A stretch of 64,000 nucleotides of DNA. It comes from Acetivibrio straminisolvens JCM 21531 (GTDB taxonomy: Bacteria > Bacillota > Clostridia > Acetivibrionales > Acetivibrionaceae). The notes under the pieces are model-generated. The model searched no databases. It had not been told where the DNA came from and worked only from the letters and a program-made list of their open reading frames with translations. The DNA lies in assembly GCF_000521465.1 (NCBI RefSeq), contig NZ_BAVR01000004.1:1-64000 (forward strand), read 5' to 3'. This document shows positions 9,198 to 20,506 of the stretch, piece after piece. The position numbers were made by a program, and so were the translations under genes. Each line of letters opens with the position of its first letter. Positions within the stretch are counted from its first letter, which is position 1.

Positions 9198-12100
9198 CTA
9201 ATTTGCAGTGCATTTGTCCTCTCCTTCTATCATTTCCGATGTTAGTCCTCCTACCACCTTATCAACAAAGTCTTTTAATAAATCAACCAATTCTTTCTGG
9301 AATGCCTTTTTCTTCATAAAAGCTCTAGCCGCAGATCCGTTGTATACCTTACCTGCTTTTCTTAATATATATCTTGCTTTTTGTTTCGATGCAGGCACAT
9401 CGACATTTGGGATAAGATTTCCAGCGATGCACCCCACAACATTCCCGGCAAAATTTACCAAAGTATCTTGTAAGATTTTCCCCATATCAATCTCGTTTAT
9501 TTTTCCTGTACGTATATCCTCTATCCCTGAATCTATAAATGTGGCTACACTTGCAGTTACCCCAGCATCAATGACCATCATCCCTACAGTTGCCCCAAAA
9601 CCAATACCTCCCGTCAGCATTCCGCCAATAGCACCCGATAACATATTCGCTATATATGTCCCCGGTGAAGAGGATGGAAGGAAATTGGATGCCGACCATT
9701 TCCAGTCGTTTTGGGCAAAGTTAGAAACAACATCCGTTACATAAGTTGCTGCCAAACCTACTCCTGCACCAATTGCCGCTCCAGCTGCCAAAGTAGCCAG
9801 CGGTGCCCCAGCTCCAAAAGTTGCAACAGTAAACGCAACTGCGCCTACACCTATAGCAACCGCACCCAATATCTTCAAGCCACCAACAACGTATGCTCCA
9901 ACATTATTTTCCACCCACCAGTCTCTAACACTGGTTGCCGTATCTGTTATAAAGTTGCCGACATCGTTGATTCGGTCGCCTGCCCAATCAATTGCATCAT
10001 TCACTCTGTCTCCTACCCAATCAACCGCATCGCTTATCCTGTCTCCTGCCCAGTCAACCGCATCACTTACCTTGTCACCGACCCAATCTATCGCATTATC
10101 AATAAATTTAGGCCAATGTCCTGTAGGGTCAACAAACATTACAGGATTGTTCTCAACATATGTATAGAGGTTCAAACTTGCGGGATTATAGGTGAAGCCC
10201 CTCCATGTATCCTCCTGCGTAAACCGTCCGACAGAGGGATTATAGTATCTCGCCCGCAAGTAATACTGCCCCGTCATATTATCATACTGTTCTCCCGCAT
10301 AACGGAACCTGTTGTGTACTGTCTCTTTCGCACTTACAGTATTACCGAAAGCGTCATAATCGTAACTGTTTGCAATCTTTCCCGAACTGTCCGTAAGATT
10401 AGTTACATCACCATGTACATTATGCAAATAGTAATAGGAATTATTATTTTCATCTTCCAATTCCAATAACGAATGTCCTCTTATGCTCCTGCTCTTTATC
10501 TCCCAATCCTCACCGACCTCGGATATGACGTCCTTTCCATCAAATATGAACCTTCGGTACTCACCGTTTTCTATGGTCTGCACTCTCATGCCTTCGGCAT
10601 CATATATGTTTTCCATATATGTGCCGTCTGCATTTATTACCTTTGTAAGTCTATTAAACTCATCATATTCGAATATTCTTTCAGATTCTCCTTCAATCTC
10701 TTTTACAAGATTGCCTCTGGCATCATATTCATACTCTGTCACAACGTCATTTAACACCTTTTGTATCAACCTGTTGTTTTCGTCATATTTATAGTTTTCA
10801 ATCAGCTCACCGAATTCCCTGGCAAGTCTGTTTCCTGCGTTATCATATACAAATTTCTCGCTATTGCCATCAGGATAAGAAACTCTCTCAAGCCTGTTTA
10901 TGCTATCATAGCTATATGACGTCACCTTGCCGTTTTCATCCTGCATTATCCGGTTTCCGTTGGCATCATAGGAATACTTTCCTCTAAAGAGTTCTTGACC
11001 GAAAGGATCAACATTTAGAAGCCCGATTATCCTTTTATCCATGTCGTAGTCATACTTTGAGCAAACTCCGCTGCCATATAAAATTCGGGATACGGTATTA
11101 TCCGGATTGTATTCATACTGTGCCGTTTGCCTTCCTGCGTTTATCACATTTGTAAGTCTGCCAAGAATGTCATGAGTATACTCTATAGTTTTTCCGCTTA
11201 TGTCGGTAAGCTTTGTTAACCGTCCGTTCTTGTCATACTCATAATCCAATACACCAACACCGTTTGTATTCTTTCTCTTAAGTCTTCCCGACGGAGTGTA
11301 GGTATACGAATAAATTGTCCTGTCACTTATAGATGCCGCTAAGCTTCCGTCAAGATTATACTCATATTTTTCAAGAATTCCGTCCTCACTCCAAATGCTT
11401 ACGAGCTTATCGTCAAAGTTGTATCTGTAATATATGGCTTTTCCATCCCTATTGGAAGTCCAAACCATTCTTCCCTGTTTGTCGTATTTGTAAGAAATTT
11501 TTCCACCCAGCGGGTCAATTATCTCCGAAAGAAGATTAAGGCTGTTGTAATTGTATCGCGTGGTATTTCCGTTTCCATCCATTACTGTTGTAAGGTTGCC
11601 TGCATAATCGTATTCGTATCTGAAAACAGAACCGCTGGCTTCATGAACTTCTTTAATTTTTCCCCACAAATCAAGTGCATATCTTGTTGCATTTCCTTTT
11701 CCGTCAATAATTTCCGTAATATACCCCAAAGAATTATAGTTATATTGCTGGCTTATAATTCCCTTTGCCTTCGCTTCAGGCGTTGTAATATACCTAAGTC
11801 TTCCTCCTATGTCGTATCCGTATTCCACACCGTATCTCTCATTATCATCGGATGCCGCCAGGTAGCCTTTAGCGCCAATTTTCTTTATTATCTCTCCCGC
11901 TGTGTTGTACACGTTTCTTTCCACAACAACTCCCGCTGCATTTGTGACCTGTAAAAGTCGGTTCATAGAGTCATAAAGATAAGATGTTCCCGGGCCGTCA
12001 TCGATTTCAGGATTGTAATTTTCAGGCAGTACACGTTTTATCAAATTACCTGACGTATCATAGAACAGCCTTGTTGTATTTCCATCGGCATCCTTTACCC

Positions 12101-15100
12101 TGATTCTTCTATTCATTTCGTCGTACTCGATTTCAATGGTACTTCCGTTGGGAAGGGTTTGCCTTACAAGGTTTCCTGCTTTATCATAGCTGTACAGTAT
12201 CCTTCTAACTGTAGTCTTTAACAATGCATTGGCGGCACTTCCGGATATTTTTACACCCTCCGGCGGCAAATAAGCCTCAACGCCAATCCTCCTGTTTGCA
12301 GCATCGTAGGTGAATCTCTTTCTATAGCCTTCAGGAGAAGTAATGCCTGTAACATTGCCGTTTCTGTCATACTCAAACAAGGTCTCTGCTGTCACAGTTC
12401 CCTTTTCTCCGCCTGTCAGATCTTTTCCATCGTACTCTTCGGATACTTTTTTAAGTCTTCCGGCACTGTTGTATTCAAATCGTGTTATCTTGTATGTATG
12501 ATCATTTATTTTCTTTTTTTCTAAAGTCTTTTTTCCAAGACAGTCATACTCATACTGAATATTGGAGCCAATGCTGTCGGAAACCTCAATGACTCTCCCG
12601 TTTTTGTCGTATTTGTAGCTTATGATGTTCCAGTTCTTCGGATATCCGGTTTTGGTTACATACTCAGGAGAGATTTTTTGCTGTACAATCCGGCCGTTTC
12701 TGTCATAAACATTTTCTGTCACATTGTAAAAGACCTGCCCATCTATATTTTGAAGCGGAGTCCTTTTTTCAACCAGCCATCCGGCAAGATTATATTTAAA
12801 CAATGTGCCCCAGCGTTCTTCATCATTGTCTGCGCTTCCGTATCCCTTTGCATTAATTTCTTTTATTACCCTGCTGTCTTCATCATAGACATACTTTGCA
12901 AATACATTTCCATTCGGGTCAAGAATCTTAACAATTCGGTTCATTTCATCATATATAAATTGCATTCCAGGGCCATCATCGGTTTCCTCATTGTAATCGC
13001 GCGGCAATATGGTTTTTATTATATTCCCTCGAGGTCATATTTTATTCTGGACTTACTTCCATCAGGGAAAACGGTATTTATCTGCCTATGGTTGGAGTCA
13101 TACTTAAAGACAATTCCTATGCCGTCATCTACCTCTTTATTGTAATAATTAGGGTTAACTTCCTTAATTTTATTTCCGTGTTCATCATATTTTACCGAAA
13201 ATACATTTCCCAATGGGTCAATCTGCTTTATCATCCGGTCCATTGCATCATACGCAAAGGTGTAACCTTTCCCCTTATCACCTTTTTCTGCGTATTGCTC
13301 GGGAGTAATTACTTCAACCATGTTTCCGACGGCATCATATTTAATCCTGATCTTGTTATTTTCCGCATCAATCAGGCCTGTCACCTTGTCCAGCTCATTA
13401 TATTCAATTTTACTGTTCCGTAGCCGGTTGTTATTGCCAAAACTCTTCCGACGGCGTCAAAATCATAGGTATATCTGTTTCCTTCCGCATCTGTTATTGC
13501 TGAAGGCTTGTTTATATCCTCATCATTATATTCGAAAGATGTAGTGTTATTCTCGGCATCTGTAATTGTCAAAACTCTTCCGAATTCGTCATATGTATAT
13601 ACAGTCTCAGAATTATTGCTGCCGTCTATTTTTACAATACGTTTTAGGAGATTTCCTTTTGCATCATACTCAAATCTTGCAAGGCCGCCTGCCGGAGTAC
13701 TGATTTTCGTTCTTCTGTTGTTCTCATCATAGCTGTATCTTATAGTGTAGTTGAAGGGTTCCGGCATTATTTCTGCCGTCAGATTTCCCCTTTCATCATA
13801 CTTAAACCGCTTTGTCCTGCCATTTCTGTCAGTTATACTGCTTCTGTTTTTATTTTCATCATAGGTGTATATTTCTTTAGTACCGTCATCGTATATGATT
13901 TCCGTAAGCTGCTTTTCTTCGTTATATTTGTATGTACGGGTTATACCGCTTTTTTGCCATTTAAATATATTCTTGCATTCTTCCGGGTAGTATTCTATAA
14001 TCAGCTCGTTTCCTTCATAGTCAAGCTGCTTTATAACCCTGCCTGCTTCGTTGTATGTATTTCGAACATATGTATTTTTGTTTTGGTCGGTTATGGATAT
14101 CATGCCTTTTGTGTCATATCCATATTTAAGAACTCCTCCGTCAGGATATCTTACTTGTGTGAGATTGCCGGATTTATCATAGGAGTAAGTTATTTCCCTT
14201 CCCGTGTGATCGGCTATTTTTCTCAATCTTGCTCCGTCATATAAAAAAGCCAAGAATTTTCCGCCCGGGGATACTGCTGATGAAATCATGCCCTGGTTAT
14301 CGTATTTTATGTAAATTGAATTACCGTTGAGGTCACTTATTGATATAAGATTTCCGGATTTGTCATATCTGTAGGTAGTTCCATCATGAAGTTTCAATGC
14401 ATAGCTTTCATCTTCATTCTTTCGGAGTATATCAAAAACTCCCCGTGGAGCCGTATACTTGCTGTCTTTTTCATTATATTCAAAAATGTTAATGCTTCCG
14501 TCGGGATACACCACCAATATATCCTGACTATCCTCTATATTCATAAGGCTGGTTTCGTATCCTATTCTCCAGCCCTTGCCCAAAATTCCGTAGGTTTTGT
14601 CAATGGAATTATAATATCGCCTTATCTCAAGAGCAATACCTCTTGAAGGTATTTGAATATCCTTTTTGGTTACATAAAAGTTTCCCGTTGTTACGTTTAT
14701 AGGGTCACCAACGAATGTATTCGGGCAGCTTGCACGTCCGGGACCTAAGTTTTTGTAGTCTGATGTATAATTTACATTAGCAGCATTCACTTTTCCGGCA
14801 GAGACTGCTGCCACAGAAGCACCAAAGGCCGCACTCTTCATTTTACTAGTAATATTTGATGCTTTTTTATCCTCCTCAATCATACTGTCCCTGGCAAATT
14901 CAAGATCCTTTGCCATCAAATCAAGGCCACCGGATATTTTTTTGGCAGATTTAATCGCATCCGATGCTTTTTGATCTATTCCTTCTCTGCTTCTTAGTTC
15001 CCAGTCAATAGACTTCACTATACTATTTATGTCTCGTATTATATCATCAAATTTATCTGACAAATTTTTTAGATTATCTGCCACCCTGGTCATATCTTCC

Positions 15101-15129
15101 GGCGATATTTTTATTCTCAATGACCTCAC
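9198..15129 (-). CDS. WXG100-like/RHS (YD-repeat) polymorphic toxin, about 1977 aa (two frameshifts)
   Basis: Giant secreted-toxin candidate read through two one-base breaks, near 13410 (VKIEYNELDK restored) and 13030 (DLEGNIIKTI restored); both repair by one A. Residues 1-95 form a helical WXG100/LXG-like domain (ISPEDMTRVADNLKNL, Trp43). A DUF6531-like segment follows (GDPINVTTGNFYV), then more than 30 YD repeats, which build the RHS cocoon. The RHS core ends with RYYNPSVGRFTQEDTWRG and NNPVMFVDPTGH, after which a variable C-terminus of about 265 residues begins. It holds four 11-residue amphipathic repeats, two Gly/Ala-rich hydrophobic stretches and a basic tail ending DKCTAN. I recognise no catalytic toxin domain. 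No secretion machinery is visible. Two paralogous small membrane genes follow and may confer immunity. Confidence 0.88.
9964..10096 (-). repeat. Four tandem 33-bp units encoding an 11-residue amphipathic repeat
   Basis: Inside the toxin C-terminus the units read AIDWVGDKVSD, AVDWAGDRISD, AVDWVGDRVND and AIDWAGDRIND. Each has Trp at position 4 and conserved Asp at 3, 7 and 11, so an 11-residue periodic helix is likely. The DNA units are similar but not identical, so this is an old expansion. Confidence 0.9.
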
Positions 15130-15264
15130 TCCTACATCAATTCATTTTATAATAATTATATCACCAGCTATTTCAAGTTTCAATTTATTAGTTTTTTCAG
15201 CTCCTAGTGCTTCCATTATTTTTATCACGGTTATTATCAATAAATTTTATAATTTTATTAATGC

Positions 15265-15296
15265 TAAAAAAGGACCGTGACCTCACGTCACAGCCC
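15265..15296 (-). terminator. Rho-independent terminator after aspartate kinase
   Basis: Minus-strand stem of 10 bp (GGGCTGTGAC/GTCACGGTCC, two G-U pairs), loop of 5, then TTTTTTT. Lies 17 bp after the aspartate kinase stop and before the upstream flank of the RHS gene. Confidence 0.9.
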
Positions 15297-15312
15297 TTCA
15301 AACTCAGCAAGT

Positions 15313-16662
15313 TTAGTTAAAAAACTCATCATACAGCGCCTTTACTGCTTTAACATTATCTTCAGCCTTTATACCGAACATCATGCTTACTTCCGATGAA
15401 CCTTGATTTATCATTTCTATATTTACATTTGCTTTTGCCAAAGCACTGCAAGCTCTTGCCGCAATTCCCACCGTGCTCATCATGCCTTCTCCGACAATCA
15501 TAACCAGGGCACGGTCATATTCTATCTTTATGTCATCAACCTTCAATTCATCCTTTATCCTCTTGACAACACGCTCTTCCTTAACTTTATCAAGCTGCTT
15601 TTGCTCGATTATAATAGACATATTATCAATCCCGGAAGGAATATGCTCATAGGACAGTCCTTCATCTTCCAAAATACTAAGTACTTTTCTACCAAAGCCA
15701 ATTTCTCTGTTCATCATGTACTTGCTTATATAAATGCTGCAAAAGCCGGTACCGCTTGCTATTCCGATAACGGGCCCATTGTCCAGTTTCCTTGTCGGCG
15801 CAATGGTAGTTCCGGGTGCAGACGGATTGTTGGTGTTTTTGATACATACAGGAATCTCCATTCTGTACACCGGCTCAAGGGTCTCTTCATGAAGCACGGA
15901 AAAACCGGAATAGGAAAGCTCCCTCATTTCTCTGTATGTAAAAGTTGAAATCGGTTTTGGATTGTCTATAATATTCGGATTCGCAGCAAAAACCGAGTCA
16001 ACATCGGTAAAGTTCTCATACACATCAGCCTTTACCGCTGCAGCCAATATTGCCCCTGTTATGTCCGAACCTCCTCTTGGGAATGTAACCACATCCCCCT
16101 TCTTTGAATATCCGAAAAAGCCCGGGAAAATCATTATTTTATTTCTTTCTCTTAAAAGTTTCAAATTTTCATATGACTCCGGCAATACCCGCGCATTTCC
16201 GTATTCCTCACTCAGCAAAAGTCCCGCATCTTTGGGATTTACATACTCTGCATTAATCCCCTTGCTTATAAGATACGCAGCAACCACTTTTGCATTGTTG
16301 TCTTCTCCAGCCGCCTTCATGGTATCCATGAACTTATCCTTATCGCCGTTACTGCATTCAAGACGTTTTTTCAGGTCATCGGCAACCATTTGTGTAACAT
16401 CAGAAGAAAGCTCAAGCCCTTTTACAATATCGTCAAATCTATCAATAACAGCCTGAAGTTCAGCATCAGCTTTTCCTTCTTTATAATATTTATCTGCCAA
16501 GGCAATTAAAAGGTCTGTAACCTTTGTATCTTCCTTATTGCGCTTACCCGGAGCAGAAACGACAATCAGTCTTCTGTCCTTGTCACTCAAAATAATATCA
16601 CACACTTTTCTAATCTGATTCGCATCCGCCAGTGACGAACCGCCAAATTTAGCAACTTTCAT
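15313..16662 (-). CDS. Monofunctional aspartate kinase
   Basis: Phosphorylates L-aspartate, the first step to lysine, threonine and methionine. About 449 residues. The N-terminus KVAKFGGSSLAD is the kinase signature; FPRGGSDITGAILA is the substrate/nucleotide loop. Two ACT domains form the C-terminal third (SIYISKYMMNREIGF and LVMIVGEGMMSTVGIAARA), so feedback control by an end-product amino acid is likely, which one cannot be told. The ATG at 16662 has GGAGG at about 7 nt; the upstream ATG at 16692 lacks one. The gene follows hom by 117 bp and ends in a terminator, closing an ACT regulator-hom-aspartate kinase set. Confidence 0.95.
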   Translation of the reverse strand: MKVAKFGGSSLADANQIRKVCDIILSDKDRRLIVVSAPGKRNKEDTKVTDLLIALADKYYKEGKADAELQAVIDRFDDIVKGLELSSDVTQMVADDLKKRLECSNGDKDKFMDTMKAAGEDNNAKVVAAYLISKGINAEYVNPKDAGLLLSEEYGNARVLPESYENLKLLRERNKIMIFPGFFGYSKKGDVVTFPRGGSDITGAILAAAVKADVYENFTDVDSVFAANPNIIDNPKPISTFTYREMRELSYSGFSVLHEETLEPVYRMEIPVCIKNTNNPSAPGTTIAPTRKLDNGPVIGIASGTGFCSIYISKYMMNREIGFGRKVLSILEDEGLSYEHIPSGIDNMSIIIEQKQLDKVKEERVVKRIKDELKVDDIKIEYDRALVMIVGEGMMSTVGIAARACSALAKANVNIEMINQGSSEVSMMFGIKAEDNVKAVKALYDEFFN

Positions 16663-16778
16663 AATAAAAACCTCCAATTTAAATTTATGCAAAACTTAGC
16701 TAGAAACACAAAATAATTATTCCTACTATTATTATAATTATCTAACTTTGCTTATGTTAATATACACCGGTAATAATA

Positions 16779-18025
16779 TTAATCCAAGACTCTTATGGTA
16801 TTTGCCACATGCTTTACAGCCTTATTTCCCTTAAGCGATTCAAGAGAATTGCAATGGTCTTTTTCCAAACCGCAGGCAGTAACAAATGCCACTTCATCCT
16901 TCTCACTTACATCACACGTTTTTACCCATTCAACACTTCCAAAAGTATTCTCCACCGCTTTTCTTGCCTCAAACTCATCTTCCACTTTCAGCCTTACAAA
17001 ATACCTTGTCCCGGTATCTCCCAAATCAATAACATTGCCGCCGTCTTTTACAACCCAGTCATAGTTGTTGCTGGTACCCCAATGCTTCACAATTTCAATT
17101 ACGTCTGCCACAACAGCACTTGCTGTAGGAAGCTTTCCTGCCCCCGGACCGTAAAACATTGCTTCTCCAATTGCATCGCCCTTTACAACAATCGCATTAA
17201 AAACATCCTCAACATTGTAAAGGGGATTGCTGCTTTTTACTATAGCAGGAGTTACCCTTGTCATAATGCCGTCCCCTATTTTTTCGCTCATAGCGACAAG
17301 TTTAATGGTTGAATCCATGCTTTCGGCATATTTCATATCCGCAAGGCTTATCTTTGTTATACCTTCCGTATGTATTTTTTATAATCAACAAATTCATTGT
17401 ATGCAATGGATGAAAGTATCGCAATTTTCCTGCAGGCATCATGCCCTTCGATGTCCGCAGTAGGATCCGCTTCTGCATATCCTTTATTCTGAGCCTCTTT
17501 TAATGCCTCGTCAAAATCTTTTCCCTGCCTTTTCATCTGGGTCAATATATAGTTTGTAGTTCCATTCAGTATTCCAAATATACTGTGTATCTCATTTGCA
17601 GCAAGGCAGCGGTTCAGAGGCCTGATAATGGGAATTCCTCCTCCCACACTTGCTTCAAACAGGTAGTTTACCCCATTGTCTTTTGCAAGCTTTAAAAGCT
17701 CGGGGCCATGGGTTGCAACCAACTCCTTGTTTGAGGTTACAACACTTTTTCCTCTGCTTAAAGCCTCCTTTGTAAATTTGTATACAGCACCTATCCCTCC
17801 GATAGTCTCAACCACTATTCCTATGGACGGGTCATCGAAAATTTCCTCCGAATTCATTGTAAACAAATCACGCTCAGGACTGTCCGGAAAATTCCTTATA
17901 TCCAGTATCTTTTTTACGCAAATCTCCTGACCTGCTTTCTTTGAGATGCTGACGCTGTTCTTCTTTATAATCTCCACAACTCCGGAGCCGACTACTCCAT
18001 ATCCCAACACTGCTATATTAATCAT
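16779..18025 (-). CDS. hom: Homoserine dehydrogenase (frameshifted)
   Basis: NAD(P)-dependent reduction of aspartate semialdehyde to homoserine. About 415 residues after repairing a break near 17375, where adding one A to a run of A's restores DYKKIHTEGITKIS, a segment well conserved in the family. N-terminal Rossmann motif VLGYGVVGSGVVE; catalytic region ATHGPELLKLA, LFEASVGGGIPI and GILNGTTNYILT; substrate loop GYAEADPTADIEGHDA. A C-terminal ACT domain (RYFVRLKVEDEFEARKAV) indicates allosteric control, classically by threonine. It lies 12 bp after the ACT-domain gene, so the two are surely in one operon. Confidence 0.95.
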
Positions 18026-18037
18026 AAAAAACCCCCT

Positions 18038-18480
18038 CTATTCTCTAGCAAGTATCTCTTGTCTTTTTACGCCTTCTATACTGCTTATATCATCCAGTAA
18101 GTCTTTTATCTCCCTTATCATCTGGCCTGTCTCGATAGTAATGGTAACATCCGCCAAACCGTTTATAGGTATGTTCTGATTAATAGTTATAATGTTTGCT
18201 TTTGAATCGGCAATCCTGTTTATAATACTTGACAGGATTCCGGCATAATCTTCCACTGTAAAAAAAAGAGTTATAACCTTTCCCTGTGAAGTTTCATAAA
18301 AAGGAAAAATATAGTCTTTGTACTTATAATAAGCACTTCTGCTGATACCTACTTTACGGACAGCTTCATTTACATTTTTGATTGCTCCGCTGGACAATAT
18401 CTTTTTTGCTTCAACAACCTTTAGAAAACCTCCGGCAAAACTGAAGCATCCACCAAATAATATTTTGATGCTTTTTTCAT
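18038..18480 (-). CDS. UPF0735-type ACT-domain protein (frameshifted)
   Basis: About 147 residues after repair. Reading from the ATG at 18480, which has GGAGGGA just upstream, gives KYYLVDASVLPEVF. Adding one T near 18428 then joins LKVVEAKKILSSG, matching the family N-terminus. An HTH-like segment follows (NEAVRKVGISRSAYYKYKD), then an ACT domain (ITLFFTVEDYAGILSSII). Proteins of this type often precede hom in Clostridia and may sense an aspartate-family amino acid; that role is inferred from context. The longer reading in the other frame from 18544 should be discarded. Confidence 0.85.
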
Positions 18481-18582
18481 ACTCCCTCCGTGTCCTTGTA
18501 CGGTGAACAAGTGTATTTCTATTGTGTAATAGTATCATAACCAAAAAATAAATTCAAGAGGTTTGTTAAAAATTTAATAAAC

Positions 18583-18607
18583 AAAAAAACACCCCACAAA
18601 CGGGGTA
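18583..18607 (-). terminator. Rho-independent terminator after the HD-GYP gene
   Basis: Minus strand ACCCC/GGGGT stem (6 bp with a T-G pair), loop GTTTGT, then GTTTTTTT. Lies 130 bp beyond the stop at 18739 and upstream of the ACT-hom-aspartate kinase operon. Confidence 0.8.
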
Positions 18608-18738
18608 TTTTCCCATATTTGACACCACTTTCTCCAATTGCATTTTAAAAGAATCTATTATAAAGAAACATTTCTAATCAAATACCATACTCTTTTGATT
18701 TAAAGGTATCCTCTATCTCTTTTTGCATAGCGTCGTAG

Positions 18739-20196
18739 TCATTCAGCAATACCAAAAAACTTCTCTACCACATCGGAATCAAATTGAGTCCCGGAATTGG
18801 CTATAATCTGATTTTTCGCCTCAGCCAAATCCAGCTTAGACCTGTATTGTCTGTCGGAAGTCATAGCATCAAAGGCATCTGCTACAGATATGATTCTTGC
18901 AAGAAAAGGTATTTCATCTCCCTTAAGTCCAAAGGGATAACCGCGCCCGTCTATCCTTTCGTGATGATATTTCACTAAAGGAACTATATCCTTAAACATG
19001 GAAACCGCCGATAATATGTTAGCCCCTTTTATAGGATGCTTTTTAATCTCCGCATATTCACTTTCATTCAGCTTGTCGGTCTTAAAAAGAATGTCGTCGG
19101 CGATTCCTATTTTTCCAATATCGTGGAATATACCTGCTGTTTTGAGCTTTTCCAAGGATTCTTCGTCCAGATTGAAACTTTTGCCTATCTTAACGGCATA
19201 ATATGCTACCCGGTCGGAATGTCCCCTCGTATACACATCTTTTGCATCAACTGTCAAACGTAAAACCTGTATCGCATCCAAGTACCTTTGCTTCAGCTCG
19301 TTGTACGTCCTGTCCAGTTCATCGTTTTTCATGCTTACTATTGAATGAAGGTAAACATTATTTATTGATGTTGCCGCCTGGGTTGCATATATCCTGAGAA
19401 GCTCCATTTCAACGGGAATCTTATTCGTTTCCAGGTAAACAACCCCAAGGGTCTGGATAGTGTCGCTCATAAGAGGAAGAATAATTCCATTTTCAAGATA
19501 GACCACCTGTTTCAAAGTCCTGGTACGTCCCATTTCTTCCAAAAAAGACGGTTCCAGCATTTCTATAAACTTATCCAGGCTCACATCATAAGTTCCAATT
19601 CCTTTAAACAAGCTTTCATTTTTGCCGCTCCATATAAGGTTGTCAATAATAATAAACGCATTTTTACAATGGGCAAAAGACATTATATGGCCAAGAATCT
19701 CTTCAAGTAATTCGTTTATTGACTTAAGCCGGTATATATCCGGTACTGTAACAAGAATTTTATTCAAACCGTCTTTAAAATTCTTAATGGTTCTTTTTTG
19801 ATAAACTGATTTGACTGCAGATTCTATTAAAAGTATTAACTGGTCAAAATTATCCGCTTTTTCACAATATCCTTGTATATCAAGGGATTTTATTGCCTTA
19901 AGTGGAGGTGCTGCATCCTTGTAACCGGTTAAAAGCAGAATGTATATGTCTTTATTGAATTTTCTTATCTCTTCCACCACTTTGTCCCCCAGTATGGGTT
20001 GCATTAAAAAATCCAGTATCATAAGATCAAATTCTTCTTCACGGACTCTCTCAATTGCTTCAAGCGGATTATTCACTCCTTCATACTGGTATCCCAAACG
20101 CTTTATAATTACCGACAACGAATCCAATATCCCTTTTTCGTCATCAACCACGATTATCTTAATGTCCGAGGATTTTTCAAGTTTGGCTTTTCTCAC
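18739..20196 (-). CDS. Response regulator with GAF-like and HD-GYP domains (putative c-di-GMP phosphodiesterase)
   Basis: Protein of 485 residues. The receiver domain (residues 10-130) has the acidic pair VVDDE, phospho-acceptor Asp in LMILDFLMQP and TGYKD. A GAF-like sensor follows (about 150-300). The HD-GYP domain (about 320-480) keeps FHDIGKIG and HHERIDGRGYP, the residues of the metal site and GYP loop, so hydrolysis of cyclic di-GMP is expected. GTG start at 20196 with GGGAGGG at about 7 nt. It stands alone on the minus strand, with its own terminator, divergent from the Gfo/Idh/MocA gene. Its cognate kinase is not evident. Confidence 0.9.
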   Translation of the reverse strand: MRKAKLEKSSDIKIIVVDDEKGILDSLSVIIKRLGYQYEGVNNPLEAIERVREEEFDLMILDFLMQPILGDKVVEEIRKFNKDIYILLLTGYKDAAPPLKAIKSLDIQGYCEKADNFDQLILLIESAVKSVYQKRTIKNFKDGLNKILVTVPDIYRLKSINELLEEILGHIMSFAHCKNAFIIIDNLIWSGKNESLFKGIGTYDVSLDKFIEMLEPSFLEEMGRTRTLKQVVYLENGIILPLMSDTIQTLGVVYLETNKIPVEMELLRIYATQAATSINNVYLHSIVSMKNDELDRTYNELKQRYLDAIQVLRLTVDAKDVYTRGHSDRVAYYAVKIGKSFNLDEESLEKLKTAGIFHDIGKIGIADDILFKTDKLNESEYAEIKKHPIKGANILSAVSMFKDIVPLVKYHHERIDGRGYPFGLKGDEIPFLARIISVADAFDAMTSDRQYRSKLDLAEAKNQIIANSGTQFDSDVVEKFFGIAE

Positions 20197-20506
20197 ACTT
20201 TACCCTCCCTCAAAGCCCAAATCCACGCTGCAGAAATTTACATACCGTAAAGCGAAACCGAGTACGTTTATGATTATGTAAATTACAAATATTTGCATGC
20301 TTCAATAAATATATCGACTTTTTCGCAAGATTTATTACAGATAATATTTACTACGATTATTGAACTTTAAACTTCATAAGTTCCAATACCCTTCGAATAA
20401 ATTAGATTTATATCCGAAATAATATGATTAAGGTGCTGAAGCACTTAAATAAAAAGCAAAACAAAAGTAAAGTATCCGAGTAAAACAACACGGAGGAAGA
20501 TAAAAA
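20197..20506. other. Divergent intergenic region, nothing recognised
   Basis: About 310 bp of AT-rich sequence between the HD-GYP gene and the oxidoreductase gene. It must carry both promoters, but I see no convincing -35/-10 pair, riboswitch or ORF. Confidence 0.5.

Noticed and set aside
9711-10469. Plus-strand ORF of 252 codons inside the RHS gene
   Set aside because: Shadow of the minus-strand YD-repeat and tip coding sequence; Cys/Ser/Ile-rich composition, no ribosome binding site.
16663-16778. Lysine riboswitch before aspartate kinase
   Set aside because: The gap between hom and aspartate kinase is too short and shows none of the conserved L-box blocks.
18038-18544. Long reading of the ACT-domain gene from 18544
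   Set aside because: Its N-terminal part is out of frame. ATG 18480 with GGAGGGA and one added T gives the conserved family start.
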